From NCBI GenBank assembly GCA_934675575.1, contig CAKUQQ010000018.1, positions 1 through 37,119 on the forward strand: a DNA stretch of 37,119 nucleotides, given 5' to 3'. Positions 18,014 to 25,635 of this stretch are shown here, piece by piece (positions within the stretch are counted from its first letter, which is position 1; every line of letters starts with the position of its first letter). This DNA is from an uncultured Muribaculaceae bacterium (GTDB lineage Bacteria; Bacteroidota; Bacteroidia; Bacteroidales; Muribaculaceae). The position numbers and the translations under genes are program-made. The notes beneath the pieces are model-generated. The model saw only the letters and a program-made list of their open reading frames with translations, made no database searches and was not told the DNA's origin.

Positions 18014-19018
18014 ATGAATGTAGCAATAGTTGGGGCCAGCGGTGCAGTTGGCCAAGAGTTTATGAGAGTTCTCGACGAGCAGAATTTTCCTGTTGACAAC
18101 CTCACGCTGTTTGGTTCCGAACGCAGTGCCGGACGCATCTTCACATTCCGTGGGCAAGACTATGTTGTGCAACGCCTTCAGCACAACGACGACTTCAAGG
18201 GCATCGACATTGCTTTCGTGTCGGCAGGAGCAGAGACAGCCAAAGAGTTTGCCCCCACCATCACCAAGCATGGCACCATCATGATTGACAACTCAAGCGC
18301 ATTCCGCCTCGACCCCGATGTGCCGCTCGTGGTGCCCGAAGTCAATGCAGCCGACGCCCTCAATGCTCCACGACACATCATCGCCAACCCCAACTGCACC
18401 ACCATTCTCATGGTGGTGGCTCTCAAGCCACTCGACAACATATCGCACATCAAAAATGTGCAGGTTGCCACCTATCAAGCTGCGAGTGGAGCCGGACTTG
18501 AGGCCATGGACGAGCTTGCCCTGCAATTCCAAGAGATTGCCACAGGCAAGCCCGATGTCACAATCCAGCATTTCCAGCACCAGCTTGCCTACAACGTAAT
18601 TCCGCACATCGACAATTTCCAATCCAACGGCTACACGCGCGAAGAAGAAAAAATGTATAACGAAACGCGCAAAATCATGCACTCCGACATTCGTGTCAGC
18701 GCCACCTGTGTGCGAGTGCCTGTTGTCCGTGCCCACAGCGAGGCTATATGGATTGAGGCCGAAAAGCCAATCACGCCCGATGAAGCACGCCGTGCATTCC
18801 AGGGTGCTCCTGGCCTCGTGGTGCTCGACAATCCCGTGCGCAACGAGTACCCCATGCCGCTGTTCGTCAACCGCCGCGACCCTGTTTACGTTGGTCGCAT
18901 ACGCGAAGACCTAAGCAGCGACAACGGACTCACATTCTGGGTTGTAGGTGACCAAATCAAGAAAGGTGCGGCTCTCAACGCCGTGCAAATCGGCCAATAC
19001 CTCGCCGACCACCGCTAA
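18014..19018 (+). CDS. asd: Aspartate-semialdehyde dehydrogenase
   Basis: Asd reduces aspartyl phosphate to aspartate semialdehyde with NADPH, feeding lysine/diaminopimelate, threonine and methionine synthesis. The 334-residue enzyme has the N-terminal nucleotide loop [18 protein letters not shown], the active-site Cys in NPNCTT (near 129) and the His region in [14 protein letters not shown]. Length is normal for the family. It follows the GlmU-like gene and ends before a strong hairpin. Diaminopimelate from this pathway goes to peptidoglycan, matching the preceding gene. Confidence 0.97.
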   Translation: MNVAIVGASGAVGQEFMRVLDEQNFPVDNLTLFGSERSAGRIFTFRGQDYVVQRLQHNDDFKGIDIAFVSAGAETAKEFAPTITKHGTIMIDNSSAFRLDPDVPLVVPEVNAADALNAPRHIIANPNCTTILMVVALKPLDNISHIKNVQVATYQAASGAGLEAMDELALQFQEIATGKPDVTIQHFQHQLAYNVIPHIDNFQSNGYTREEEKMYNETRKIMHSDIRVSATCVRVPVVRAHSEAIWIEAEKPITPDEARRAFQGAPGLVVLDNPVRNEYPMPLFVNRRDPVYVGRIREDLSSDNGLTFWVVGDQIKKGAALNAVQIGQYLADHR

Positions 19019-19045
19019 TTTTTCCACAATTAAAACCGCAAAATT

Positions 19046-19087
19046 AAAGTGCCCGGTTCTGCATCAGAGCCAGGCACTTTAGTTTTA
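19046..19087. terminator. Bidirectional terminator between asd and the lipoprotein gene
   Basis: A long hairpin (outer stem AAAGTGCC/GGCACTTT, inner stem GGTTCTG/CAGAGCC) spans 19046-19080 and is followed by AGTTTTATT on plus. On minus it is followed by TTTAATTTTG, so it can serve both converging genes. Confidence 0.85.
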
Positions 19088-19106
19088 TTGCGTCAATTTT
19101 CCGTTT

Positions 19107-20195
19107 CTACAAATACTTTGCAACTATTGTCGGCAGTTGAGTCACATCACCCACTCGCTGTGCCACTTCGCCATTGCGGTCAATGATAAATACCGTCGGA
19201 ACGCCAGTCACGTTATATGCCAGCACATTTTTAGACTGCTGTCCCATTGGGTCATACACCGTTATCCATGGCAAGTTCTTTGCAGCCTGTCTCCATGCCA
19301 CAGGGTCAGAGTCAAGACTAATCTGGAATATGTCCAGACCCTTTGCGTGATATTTCTGATACACGTCGTTAAGCACCTTGTTAAACGCAGGAGAGAAACT
19401 TGCTTGATACACCGTGAAATTCAAAATTATCACCTTGCCTTTTTGCGACTCTTTAAGCAAGTCGTGGTTCACGCCATTGTAGTCTTGAAGCGTGATGTTA
19501 AGCAGTTTTGCCACATGGGCCTGCACAGTGTCCACATCGTTGTGGGCCTCACGGCGGCGGCGCTGTCCATCAAGCAGCAGATTCACAAGATAGTCAGTGC
19601 GAGGGTCATTGGGCTTAAACGTATTATATGAGTTTGCCACAGCCCCTATTATGCGCAGGTCATCATCGTTTAGTGGGTCAAACAGCGGTTTGTCGCCTAT
19701 ATACTTGTTTATTATGTAATAAGCCACAATTCCTGCCGGGTCTGTCACAATCTGCTCTGCCAAGTCATGCTTCCATTTCTTCAGAGCCTCACCCGATGTG
19801 CCACCTTCGGCAAACTTCAAGGCTTCTTTGTCTATCTTCATAATCTTCACGGCATTGTCCGAGCCTTTTATGTCAAAGTCAGTAGCAAAGCCTTTGAGCG
19901 AAGTGTTCACCGTTATGTGGTCAAGACTGTCGATAGGGAAATACACCGATTGTGAGTTGTAACGCAGACGGTATATGTTCGGAAACTCAGGCGCATCTTC
20001 GCTGATTTCAAACTTGCCGTCAGCCTTTGGCGTGATTGTGTCAATTATGAACCAGCGTCCGTTGCTCGATGCCTCCAGCACAAACTTCACGGTGTCGGTA
20101 GCTCCATCTACCTTTCCATCTACTTTAAATTTGTTGCCGCTGCACGATGCGAGCATACCCACAATGGCCAACAATAAGATTATATGTTTCTTCAT
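19107..20195 (-). CDS. DUF4369/thioredoxin-fold lipoprotein without catalytic cysteines
   Basis: The product is 362 residues from the ATG at 20195. Its signal peptide MKKHIILLLAIVGMLASC ends in a lipobox. An N-terminal DUF4369-like domain covers about residues 20-120 and a C-terminal thioredoxin-like (TlpA/AhpC) domain about 230-362. Where TlpA proteins have the WCxxC active site this one reads NFTVYQASFSPAFNKVL, and the lipobox Cys is the only Cys in the protein. The cis-Pro loop (GVPTVFIIDRNG) is kept. It therefore cannot work as a disulfide reductase and may bind a partner or act as a chaperone. The 20195 start is fixed by the promoter: the in-frame ATG at 20234 lies inside the -7 element. 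Confidence 0.85.
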   Translation of the reverse strand: MKKHIILLLAIVGMLASCSGNKFKVDGKVDGATDTVKFVLEASSNGRWFIIDTITPKADGKFEISEDAPEFPNIYRLRYNSQSVYFPIDSLDHITVNTSLKGFATDFDIKGSDNAVKIMKIDKEALKFAEGGTSGEALKKWKHDLAEQIVTDPAGIVAYYIINKYIGDKPLFDPLNDDDLRIIGAVANSYNTFKPNDPRTDYLVNLLLDGQRRRREAHNDVDTVQAHVAKLLNITLQDYNGVNHDLLKESQKGKVIILNFTVYQASFSPAFNKVLNDVYQKYHAKGLDIFQISLDSDPVAWRQAAKNLPWITVYDPMGQQSKNVLAYNVTGVPTVFIIDRNGEVAQRVGDVTQLPTIVAKYL

Positions 20196-20231
20196 TGCAA
20201 AAAATGTTTTTTCATTTTTCAAATAATACTT

Positions 20232-20263
20232 CAAATTTAATCGAATTGTGAAAAATAAACAAA
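20232..20263 (-). promoter_or_regulatory. Promoter of the thioredoxin-fold lipoprotein gene
   Basis: TTTG at 20263-20260, 20 bases, then TAAATTTG at 20239-20232 on minus, a full consensus match. The predicted start near 20225 leaves a leader of about 30 bases to the ATG at 20195 and rules out the ATG at 20234. Confidence 0.8.
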
Positions 20264-20291
20264 TAACTGCCTGAAATTAAATTCCAGACAG
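20246..20291 (-). terminator. Candidate terminator after the first barrel gene
   Basis: On minus, a hairpin with 7-base arms CTGTCTG/CAGGCAG (20291-20285 and 20273-20267, one U-G pair) is followed by a T-rich run. The run overlaps the -33 element of the next gene's promoter, so termination and initiation signals are interleaved. Confidence 0.5.
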
Positions 20292-20331
20292 CATTCGTTG
20301 TTTGTCAACAACCCTTTTGATGTTCAGCCCA

Positions 20332-21213
20332 TTACATTCCTATGATTATGCCCATTGAAATCGACTTAAATTCCGGTCCCCAGCCCGATTTAAACAGGTT
20401 TTGTGGCTGATAGCGCACATACAGTCCGCAGCCCGACCACGACACACCGCCCATCAGGTCACATGTGAAAATGCGCTGGTGTATCTTTCTTATGTTCTCA
20501 TTGTAGTCCCTGTCACCAATGGTGTATTTGTTCTCTATTTTAGCCCAAGGCGAGAGTTTCAACAGCGGCCCGGCAAAAAATTTCACATTTCCAGCCCTCT
20601 GCTCTATCATCAATGGAAATTGAATCGACACAAATGACATTTCCGAACTATGCTTATGCGAGTTTTCAGGGAAACCAATGGCGGTCATTTTGCCGTCATC
20701 GCCTTTTGTGAATTGCATTCCATTGTGTATGCGGTAAGAGCTTGCCTCAAATCCCACGCCAAGCGAAATCGCCTGACCATGCAGCGTCGAGTATCTCACG
20801 CCAAATATGTCAAGTATGCCAAATTGCTTGGTGTGTCCCAAATTGTCCTTTATTTCTGGAGCATTGTCCGATGTGCCGTTATACCAGCCCCAGCCGAAAT
20901 ACAGTCCTCCACACACCAGGCTCCAGTGACTGCGGCGGTCGGTTCCTCCCTTTGCAAATGGGTTGTTCAAGTTCCAGTCAGTGTCCTGCTTGGTTTTCAC
21001 CACATCGTCATCACCATGTTTCACCGAATATGTGTATGCGCTCGATTTGCCCGATGCGCCAACTATGTTCACATGTGAGCCAAGCGAGTCCTCTGTTATT
21101 ATCACCTTAGCGGGGTTGTCTATCACCCTCACCGTGTCGGCATTGGCAGCACTCGCCGTTGTGGCCGACATCAAGCAACTCAATGCTGTTGCCGCAACAA
21201 ATAAATGTTTCAT
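20332..21213 (-). CDS. Exported beta-barrel-like outer membrane protein (paralogue A)
   Basis: I do not recognise a named function. The 293-residue protein has a signal peptide (MKHLFVAATALSCLMSATTA, then SAA), a linker of about 50 residues, and then aromatic-rich alternating strands such as WSLVCGGLYFGWGWYNG, typical of small outer membrane barrels. The C-terminal strands (VSWSGCGLYVRYQPQNLF, then PEFKSISMGIIIGM) match the protein at 22784-23497, so the two are paralogues. It is the last gene of the sigma-factor operon, 11 bases after the small exported protein. Confidence 0.75.
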   Translation of the reverse strand: MKHLFVAATALSCLMSATTASAANADTVRVIDNPAKVIITEDSLGSHVNIVGASGKSSAYTYSVKHGDDDVVKTKQDTDWNLNNPFAKGGTDRRSHWSLVCGGLYFGWGWYNGTSDNAPEIKDNLGHTKQFGILDIFGVRYSTLHGQAISLGVGFEASSYRIHNGMQFTKGDDGKMTAIGFPENSHKHSSEMSFVSIQFPLMIEQRAGNVKFFAGPLLKLSPWAKIENKYTIGDRDYNENIRKIHQRIFTCDLMGGVSWSGCGLYVRYQPQNLFKSGWGPEFKSISMGIIIGM

Positions 21214-21224
21214 ATAGTCGTTAT

Positions 21225-21674
21225 TTATTTTTTGATTAATTTCTTAATTCTCTTGCTCGACACATCACCCTGCATATAGATGAGTGTCACTTTGTTCACC
21301 GGATTTTTACGTGCCAAATTCTGGTTAAGGAAAAACAGAAACCGGTTGCTCCCCGACTTTGTCGGTGCAAGCACATAGTAGCCATAATACAGCTTTCCGC
21401 CTCTGTATTCCACCTCTTTGTCAATAGCTTTCACACCGTCTTTCACTGCGAGCGTCTCTATGAGCGATGCCGCTTTTTTGTCGGTAACCGACAGGCTGTG
21501 ATACACGTCCAGCCCTATTTCCTCAGCCCTGCCGTTAGTCACTATAATTTCGGTCGCGTCGGGGTTGTGCTTAAATCGTCCGTCAAACAATTGGTTCACA
21601 TTAAGCCCTGCTTGTGCCAGTGTCGGCAAGCAGCTCATCACTGCCAAAGCAAACAAAACGAATAACTTTTTCAT
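21225..21674 (-). CDS. Small exported protein of unknown function (DUF6108-like)
   Basis: The 149-residue product has a signal peptide (MKKLFVLFALAVMSCLPTLA, cut near QAG) and a mature domain starting LNVNQLFDGRFKHNPDATEI. From memory it resembles a Bacteroidales family annotated DUF6108; I could not check this. The Cys within the signal is not in a lipobox. It ends with a basic tail (SSKRIKKLIKK). It lies 17 bases after the candidate anti-sigma gene and 11 before barrel A, so it is part of the same operon. Periplasmic location is inferred; function is unknown. Confidence 0.7.
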   Translation of the reverse strand: MKKLFVLFALAVMSCLPTLAQAGLNVNQLFDGRFKHNPDATEIIVTNGRAEEIGLDVYHSLSVTDKKAASLIETLAVKDGVKAIDKEVEYRGGKLYYGYYVLAPTKSGSNRFLFFLNQNLARKNPVNKVTLIYMQGDVSSKRIKKLIKK

Positions 21675-21691
21675 TGTTCTATCTCTCGCTA

Positions 21692-22210
21692 TTAATTGTC
21701 CATTTCTATTGCTGCTCCAAGGCTGCTCAGTTGCTGTTCCAAATTGCCGCCCACAGCGTCAGAAGCGTCGTCAAGACTTTTCAAATCACTGTTCACAAGC
21801 TGCATCACAGCCGCATCGCCGCTCACCTTTTTACCGTTCACGTATGCTATGCACTCGCCTTGACCAGTCATCACCTTCTGGCCGCCGCCCACAAGCACCG
21901 CCACAGCCACAGCTATCACCACGGTCGCCGAGGCTGCAACAGCCGCAATGCGCCACACCGGCGCTGTCTTGGTTGTACGCTTGGCTCGCCTATGCCTGTC
22001 AGCGCCCACGCTAAGCATGCCCATAGTGAACCGCGCCTCATCTATCACGCCGCCATGCCACCGGCAGTGCGCCAGGCTCTGTCTGAGCGTCTGCTCATCT
22101 GCCACCGAGGTTTGCCCGTCAAAATATTTTGATATAAGCTCCTCAAGCTGTTGTTTTGTGATGTCATTTTCTTGTTTCATATCGACTTTGTTTTTTTCCA
22201 TTTCAGACAT
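21692..22210 (-). CDS. Single-pass membrane protein, candidate anti-sigma factor
   Basis: The product is 172 residues from the ATG at 22210, which overlaps the sigma stop by 8 bases; ATGs at 22201 and 22180 are alternatives. The N-terminal cytosolic half (TKQQLEELISKYFDGQTSVA) resembles the start of Bacteroidota anti-sigma/membrane regulators. A single transmembrane segment (about residues 85-107, rich in Ala and Val) follows a basic stretch. A C-terminal periplasmic part of about 65 residues contains GECIAYVNGKKVSGDAAVMQ. Overlap with the sigma gene and topology suggest it holds the sigma factor at the membrane. It lacks the FecR domain of the TonB-linked systems. Confidence 0.7.
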   Translation of the reverse strand: MSEMEKNKVDMKQENDITKQQLEELISKYFDGQTSVADEQTLRQSLAHCRWHGGVIDEARFTMGMLSVGADRHRRAKRTTKTAPVWRIAAVAASATVVIAVAVAVLVGGGQKVMTGQGECIAYVNGKKVSGDAAVMQLVNSDLKSLDDASDAVGGNLEQQLSSLGAAIEMDN

Positions 22211-22694
22211 TTCTGTTTCGATAACACTCGCGTATCTTGCATCGTGCACGACTCAGTTGCATGCGCACAGCCTCTGGCGAAGTTCCCATGTGGTGCGCAA
22301 TCTCGTCAAACTCCCACCCATTCAGTTCCCGGAGCTTCAACACCGTTTGCTGCACAGTGGTGAGTTGCCGTGCCACCATTTCCATCACCTCGTCGTATGC
22401 CTCCTCGCGTTCTTCGTGCGAAGTTTCCACCGGCACATCCACATTTTCTATCGCCATGGCAGGCAGTGCATTGCGATGGCGCACTTTATCCACACTCAAG
22501 TTGCGCACCGTCACTATGCTCGCTCCTGTCAGCGCATCACTCGAAGCCATTGCTCCGCGCCGTGTCCACAGGCGGCAAAATGCGTCTTGCACTGCATCGG
22601 CAGCGTCGTCGCGGTTGCCAACGATGTGTTGCGATATGCCCATAAGGCGCGACCGCAGATTTTCAAAAGCCGATGCAAAGCTGGTGCTGTCCAT
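22203..22694 (-). CDS. ECF-type RNA polymerase sigma factor
   Basis: The protein is 163 residues from the ATG at 22694. An in-frame ATG at 22784 overlaps the stop of the preceding gene (TAATG) and would add 30 residues unlike the family, so I prefer 22694, although coupling makes the longer form possible. Region 2 is seen at about residues 10-60 (NRDDAADAVQDAFCRLW) and region 4 at 105-160 (helix-turn-helix WEFDEIAHHMGTSPEAVRMQ). The long linker is acidic. It is encoded between a barrel protein and the candidate anti-sigma factor, so it likely directs an envelope response. Its target promoters are unknown. Confidence 0.9.
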   Translation of the reverse strand: MDSTSFASAFENLRSRLMGISQHIVGNRDDAADAVQDAFCRLWTRRGAMASSDALTGASIVTVRNLSVDKVRHRNALPAMAIENVDVPVETSHEEREEAYDEVMEMVARQLTTVQQTVLKLRELNGWEFDEIAHHMGTSPEAVRMQLSRARCKIRECYRNRNV

Positions 22695-22783
22695 TAATCT
22701 CTGAAATTTCTTGTCTTCATGATATAATACGAACAAAGCAGGGTTTTGTAACAACAGAACCCCACTTTTTCTTGTTTTTTTCA

Positions 22784-23497
22784 TTAAAGTCCCAAAATCA
22801 CGCCCATCGACAGCGTTTTAAACTCCGAACCATGCCCCTTGCTTATCACGTTGAAAGGCGAATATCTCACATAATAGCCCACGCCCCTGTATTTCACGCC
22901 GGCAAGCACATCAGCAGTCACCACATTCTGGTGCAATCCTTTCGTTCTCGACTCCACCATCTTGTCACCGTTCTGCACCCACACGTTCTCCAGGCTCGCT
23001 CTCACATTAAAGTTTGTTACCACTCCGGCAAACACATCGCAGCGCTTGAATATGCGCTGACGCACAGTCACCGGCAACTCTATGCTGAACACTTTCAGCC
23101 TCGACGACTTGAACTTGACGTCGGCTGCATCAACTTCTGTTGCCATCACATCGCCGTCGGTCACAAAGTGCGTGCCGCCCTCAAGCTTATAGTTGCGCCA
23201 GTCTATGCCAAGCCCCACCGTGAAGCGTTGGCCGTGGCCATTGTTATATTTTGCACCCACCACATTGAGCCACGAGAACTGCCATGAGCCACCCATGTTC
23301 ACATTCACGGCGTCACAGCCCACAGCATTCACAAAGCCGGCAGCCACGCCGCCACTCGTTATGTTCCAGCCCACATTGTCGGTCAGCAGAGGTGACCAGT
23401 CAACCTTTATCACATCATCACTATCTGTCCCCATGGCTGTCACATGCCCTGCGCAGCACACAACCATCAGGCATAAGCAGCGAAACAATCTATTCAT
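22784..23497 (-). CDS. Exported beta-barrel-like outer membrane protein (paralogue B)
   Basis: The 237-residue protein has a signal peptide (MNRLFRCLCLMVVCCAGHVT, cut near AMG) and alternating strands such as GQRFTVGLGIDWRNYKLEG. Its C-terminal third (VLAGVKYRGVGYYVRYSPFN, then EFKTLSMGVILGL) matches barrel A at 20332. It lacks the N-terminal linker of A. It is the first gene of the operon, and its stop overlaps an upstream in-frame ATG of the sigma gene. Function is unknown; being a sensor or target of the sigma factor is an inference from position. Confidence 0.75.
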   Translation of the reverse strand: MNRLFRCLCLMVVCCAGHVTAMGTDSDDVIKVDWSPLLTDNVGWNITSGGVAAGFVNAVGCDAVNVNMGGSWQFSWLNVVGAKYNNGHGQRFTVGLGIDWRNYKLEGGTHFVTDGDVMATEVDAADVKFKSSRLKVFSIELPVTVRQRIFKRCDVFAGVVTNFNVRASLENVWVQNGDKMVESRTKGLHQNVVTADVLAGVKYRGVGYYVRYSPFNVISKGHGSEFKTLSMGVILGL

Positions 23498-23528
23498 ATT
23501 CCCAAACTTATTTTTCTGTTTTTATAAC

Positions 23529-23560
23529 CAAAAGTAATCAAAACATTTATTGTGCGCAAA
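23529..23560 (-). promoter_or_regulatory. Promoter of the barrel-sigma-anti-sigma operon
   Basis: TTTG at 23560-23557, 20 bases, then TACTTTTG at 23536-23529 on minus, a full match to the housekeeping consensus. The start is predicted near 23522, about 25 bases before the ATG at 23497. So the operon has at least one promoter of the ordinary sigma type. Confidence 0.8.
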
Positions 23561-23694
23561 CCGCCCTCATTCCATTTCGCCCACGCCACCACGCTTCTCT
23601 CCGCCACAACCTTTTAAAATGTGTAAAAGATTTCATTATTGTCGGAACAGATGTTAATCTACACGGCGGTGAGTATATAACCAGTTATTTTAAG

Positions 23695-23702
23695 TATCTT
23701 TG
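23695..23702 (+). promoter_or_regulatory. -7 element before the acyl-CoA synthetase gene
   Basis: TATCTTTG matches TAnnTTTG. No clear TTTG is found 19-21 bases upstream. The ATG at 23729 follows by 26 bases. Confidence 0.55.
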
Positions 23703-23728
23703 CAAGCATAATATCAACCAATTAAAAT

Positions 23729-25561
23729 ATGGTAAATGAATTTGTCAGCTTGATTCCTCGTCAAGCCAAGAAATACGGCAACAAGGAGGCTTTGCGGTTT
23801 CGTGACTACAAAACCGGCGAATGGGTCTCTTGGTCGTGGATAGATTTTGAAAAAAACATCGAGGCTGCCGCATTGGCTCTTTGCGCCATGGGCATTGAGG
23901 AACAAGGCATGGTGACTATCTTTAGCCAGAATTGTCCAGAAATACTCACGGTGCATTTCGCATCGTTCCGCAACAGGGCTGCTTCTGTGCCAATCTACGC
24001 CACCAGCAGCAAAGACGAAGCTGCCTACATAATCAACGATTCCTGCGCGTCGGTCATCTTCACCGGCGACCAGCATCAATACGAAATCGCGCTCCAACTG
24101 CTCAAAGAGTGTCCATCACTCAAGCATATCGTTACTTTCGACCCTAAAGTTGTGCGTGTCGAAGGCGACGACGCCACCATTTCATGGCAAGAGTTCATCA
24201 ACCTCGGCATCAATGCCAGCGATGACATACACGCCACCGTGGAGCAACGCTCTACCAACGGTTCGCCCGACGACATCATGTATCTCATCTACACCTCCGG
24301 CACCACAGGTGTGCCAAAAGGCGTTATGCTCACACACAGCAACTGGAATGCGGCCATGAAGGCTCATGCCGCGCGCATTACCAATCTTGACGATGAAACC
24401 GACATCTCGCTCAGTTTCTTGCCATTCAGCCATGTGTTCGAGCTTGGTTGGTCCATGGTTTGCCTGTCACAAGGTGTGAGAGTGGCCATCAACCTCAACC
24501 CCAAAGAAATACAAAAGGCAGTTGCCGAGATTCACCCCACATGCATGTGCAGTGTGCCACGTTTCTGGGAGAAAGTTTACACTGCCGTCAACGACAATCT
24601 GCAACATGCCAAGCCGGTTGTCAAGATGCTCATAAAGCGTGCCATAGCAGTGGGCAAAAAGCGCAATGTTAAATATCTGCGCACAGGCAAGAAAGTTCCG
24701 GCTTTGCTTGAAAAGCAATACCAATATTTCGACAAAAAAGTGTTCAGCAAGCTGCGCAGTGCCATCGGGTTCGACAACCCAAAAATGTTCCCTACCGCAG
24801 GTGCTATGCTGAGCGACAACATCACAGAGTTTCTTCATGCCGTGGGCATCAACATTGTGATTGGCTACGGTTTGAGCGAAACCAACGCCACCGTCACATT
24901 CTATCCCGACACCAACTGGGAGCTTGGGTCTGTGGGCTCCACCATTCCTGATGTCGAAGTCAAAATAGGTGAGAACAACGAAATTCTCGTCAAAGGCCCA
25001 ACCGTAATGAAAGGCTACTACAACAAGCCCAAGGAGACCGCAGCAGCTATCGATGCCGATGGTTGGTTTCACACTGGCGATTGCGGACACATCAGCGAAA
25101 CAGGCCAACTCATTCTCACCGAGCGAATGAAAGACCTCTACAAGACGTCAAACGGCAAATACATTGCCCCACAAGTTCTTGAGACCATGCTCGGACAAGA
25201 CAAATTTGTGGAGCAGGTGGCAATAATAGGCGACGGACGCAAGTACGTCTCTGCCTTGATTGTCCCAAATTTCAACTCACTTGTCGAGTATGCCAACAAA
25301 AAGCACATTGTCCATACCGACAACGCCGAACTGGTCAACAATCCAGAAATACACAAGATGATGGAAGACCGCATCAACAGCTACCAAAGCAAAATGGCTT
25401 CTTATGAGCAAATCAAGCGTTTTGTGCTGCTTCCACGCCCATTCTCCATCGAGGCTGGCGAGCTGACCAACACGCTCAAAATCCGCCGTCCGGTCATCAA
25501 CAAACGCTACGCCAAGCTCATCGATGCCATGTACGCTGTTGACTATCGACCCAAGAAGTGA
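23729..25561 (+). CDS. Long-chain fatty-acid-CoA ligase (AMP-binding)
   Basis: This enzyme activates fatty acids to acyl-CoA through an acyl-adenylate. The 610-residue product has the P-loop-like motif YLIYTSGTTGVPKGVMLTH (about residues 185-203), the GYGLSETNATVTF motif, the ATP-binding part GWFHTGDCGHI with TERMKDLYKTSNGKYIAPQ, and a C-terminal TNTLKIRRP with the expected catalytic Lys. It is a membrane-associated cytosolic protein by family. Substrate chain length cannot be deduced. It precedes prfB by 74 bases and may share a transcript with it. Confidence 0.93.
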   Translation: MVNEFVSLIPRQAKKYGNKEALRFRDYKTGEWVSWSWIDFEKNIEAAALALCAMGIEEQGMVTIFSQNCPEILTVHFASFRNRAASVPIYATSSKDEAAYIINDSCASVIFTGDQHQYEIALQLLKECPSLKHIVTFDPKVVRVEGDDATISWQEFINLGINASDDIHATVEQRSTNGSPDDIMYLIYTSGTTGVPKGVMLTHSNWNAAMKAHAARITNLDDETDISLSFLPFSHVFELGWSMVCLSQGVRVAINLNPKEIQKAVAEIHPTCMCSVPRFWEKVYTAVNDNLQHAKPVVKMLIKRAIAVGKKRNVKYLRTGKKVPALLEKQYQYFDKKVFSKLRSAIGFDNPKMFPTAGAMLSDNITEFLHAVGINIVIGYGLSETNATVTFYPDTNWELGSVGSTIPDVEVKIGENNEILVKGPTVMKGYYNKPKETAAAIDADGWFHTGDCGHISETGQLILTERMKDLYKTSNGKYIAPQVLETMLGQDKFVEQVAIIGDGRKYVSALIVPNFNSLVEYANKKHIVHTDNAELVNNPEIHKMMEDRINSYQSKMASYEQIKRFVLLPRPFSIEAGELTNTLKIRRPVINKRYAKLIDAMYAVDYRPKK

Positions 25562-25635
25562 CATATTGCGCACTAAAACAGAAAAAGAGAGAAACTTACT
25601 ATATTTTATTAACAAACAAATCATTATAGACTCGA

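Noticed and set aside
20196..20234. N-terminal extension of the thioredoxin-fold lipoprotein to the ATG at 20234
   Set aside because: That ATG is inside the -7 element, and the signal peptide begins at 20195.
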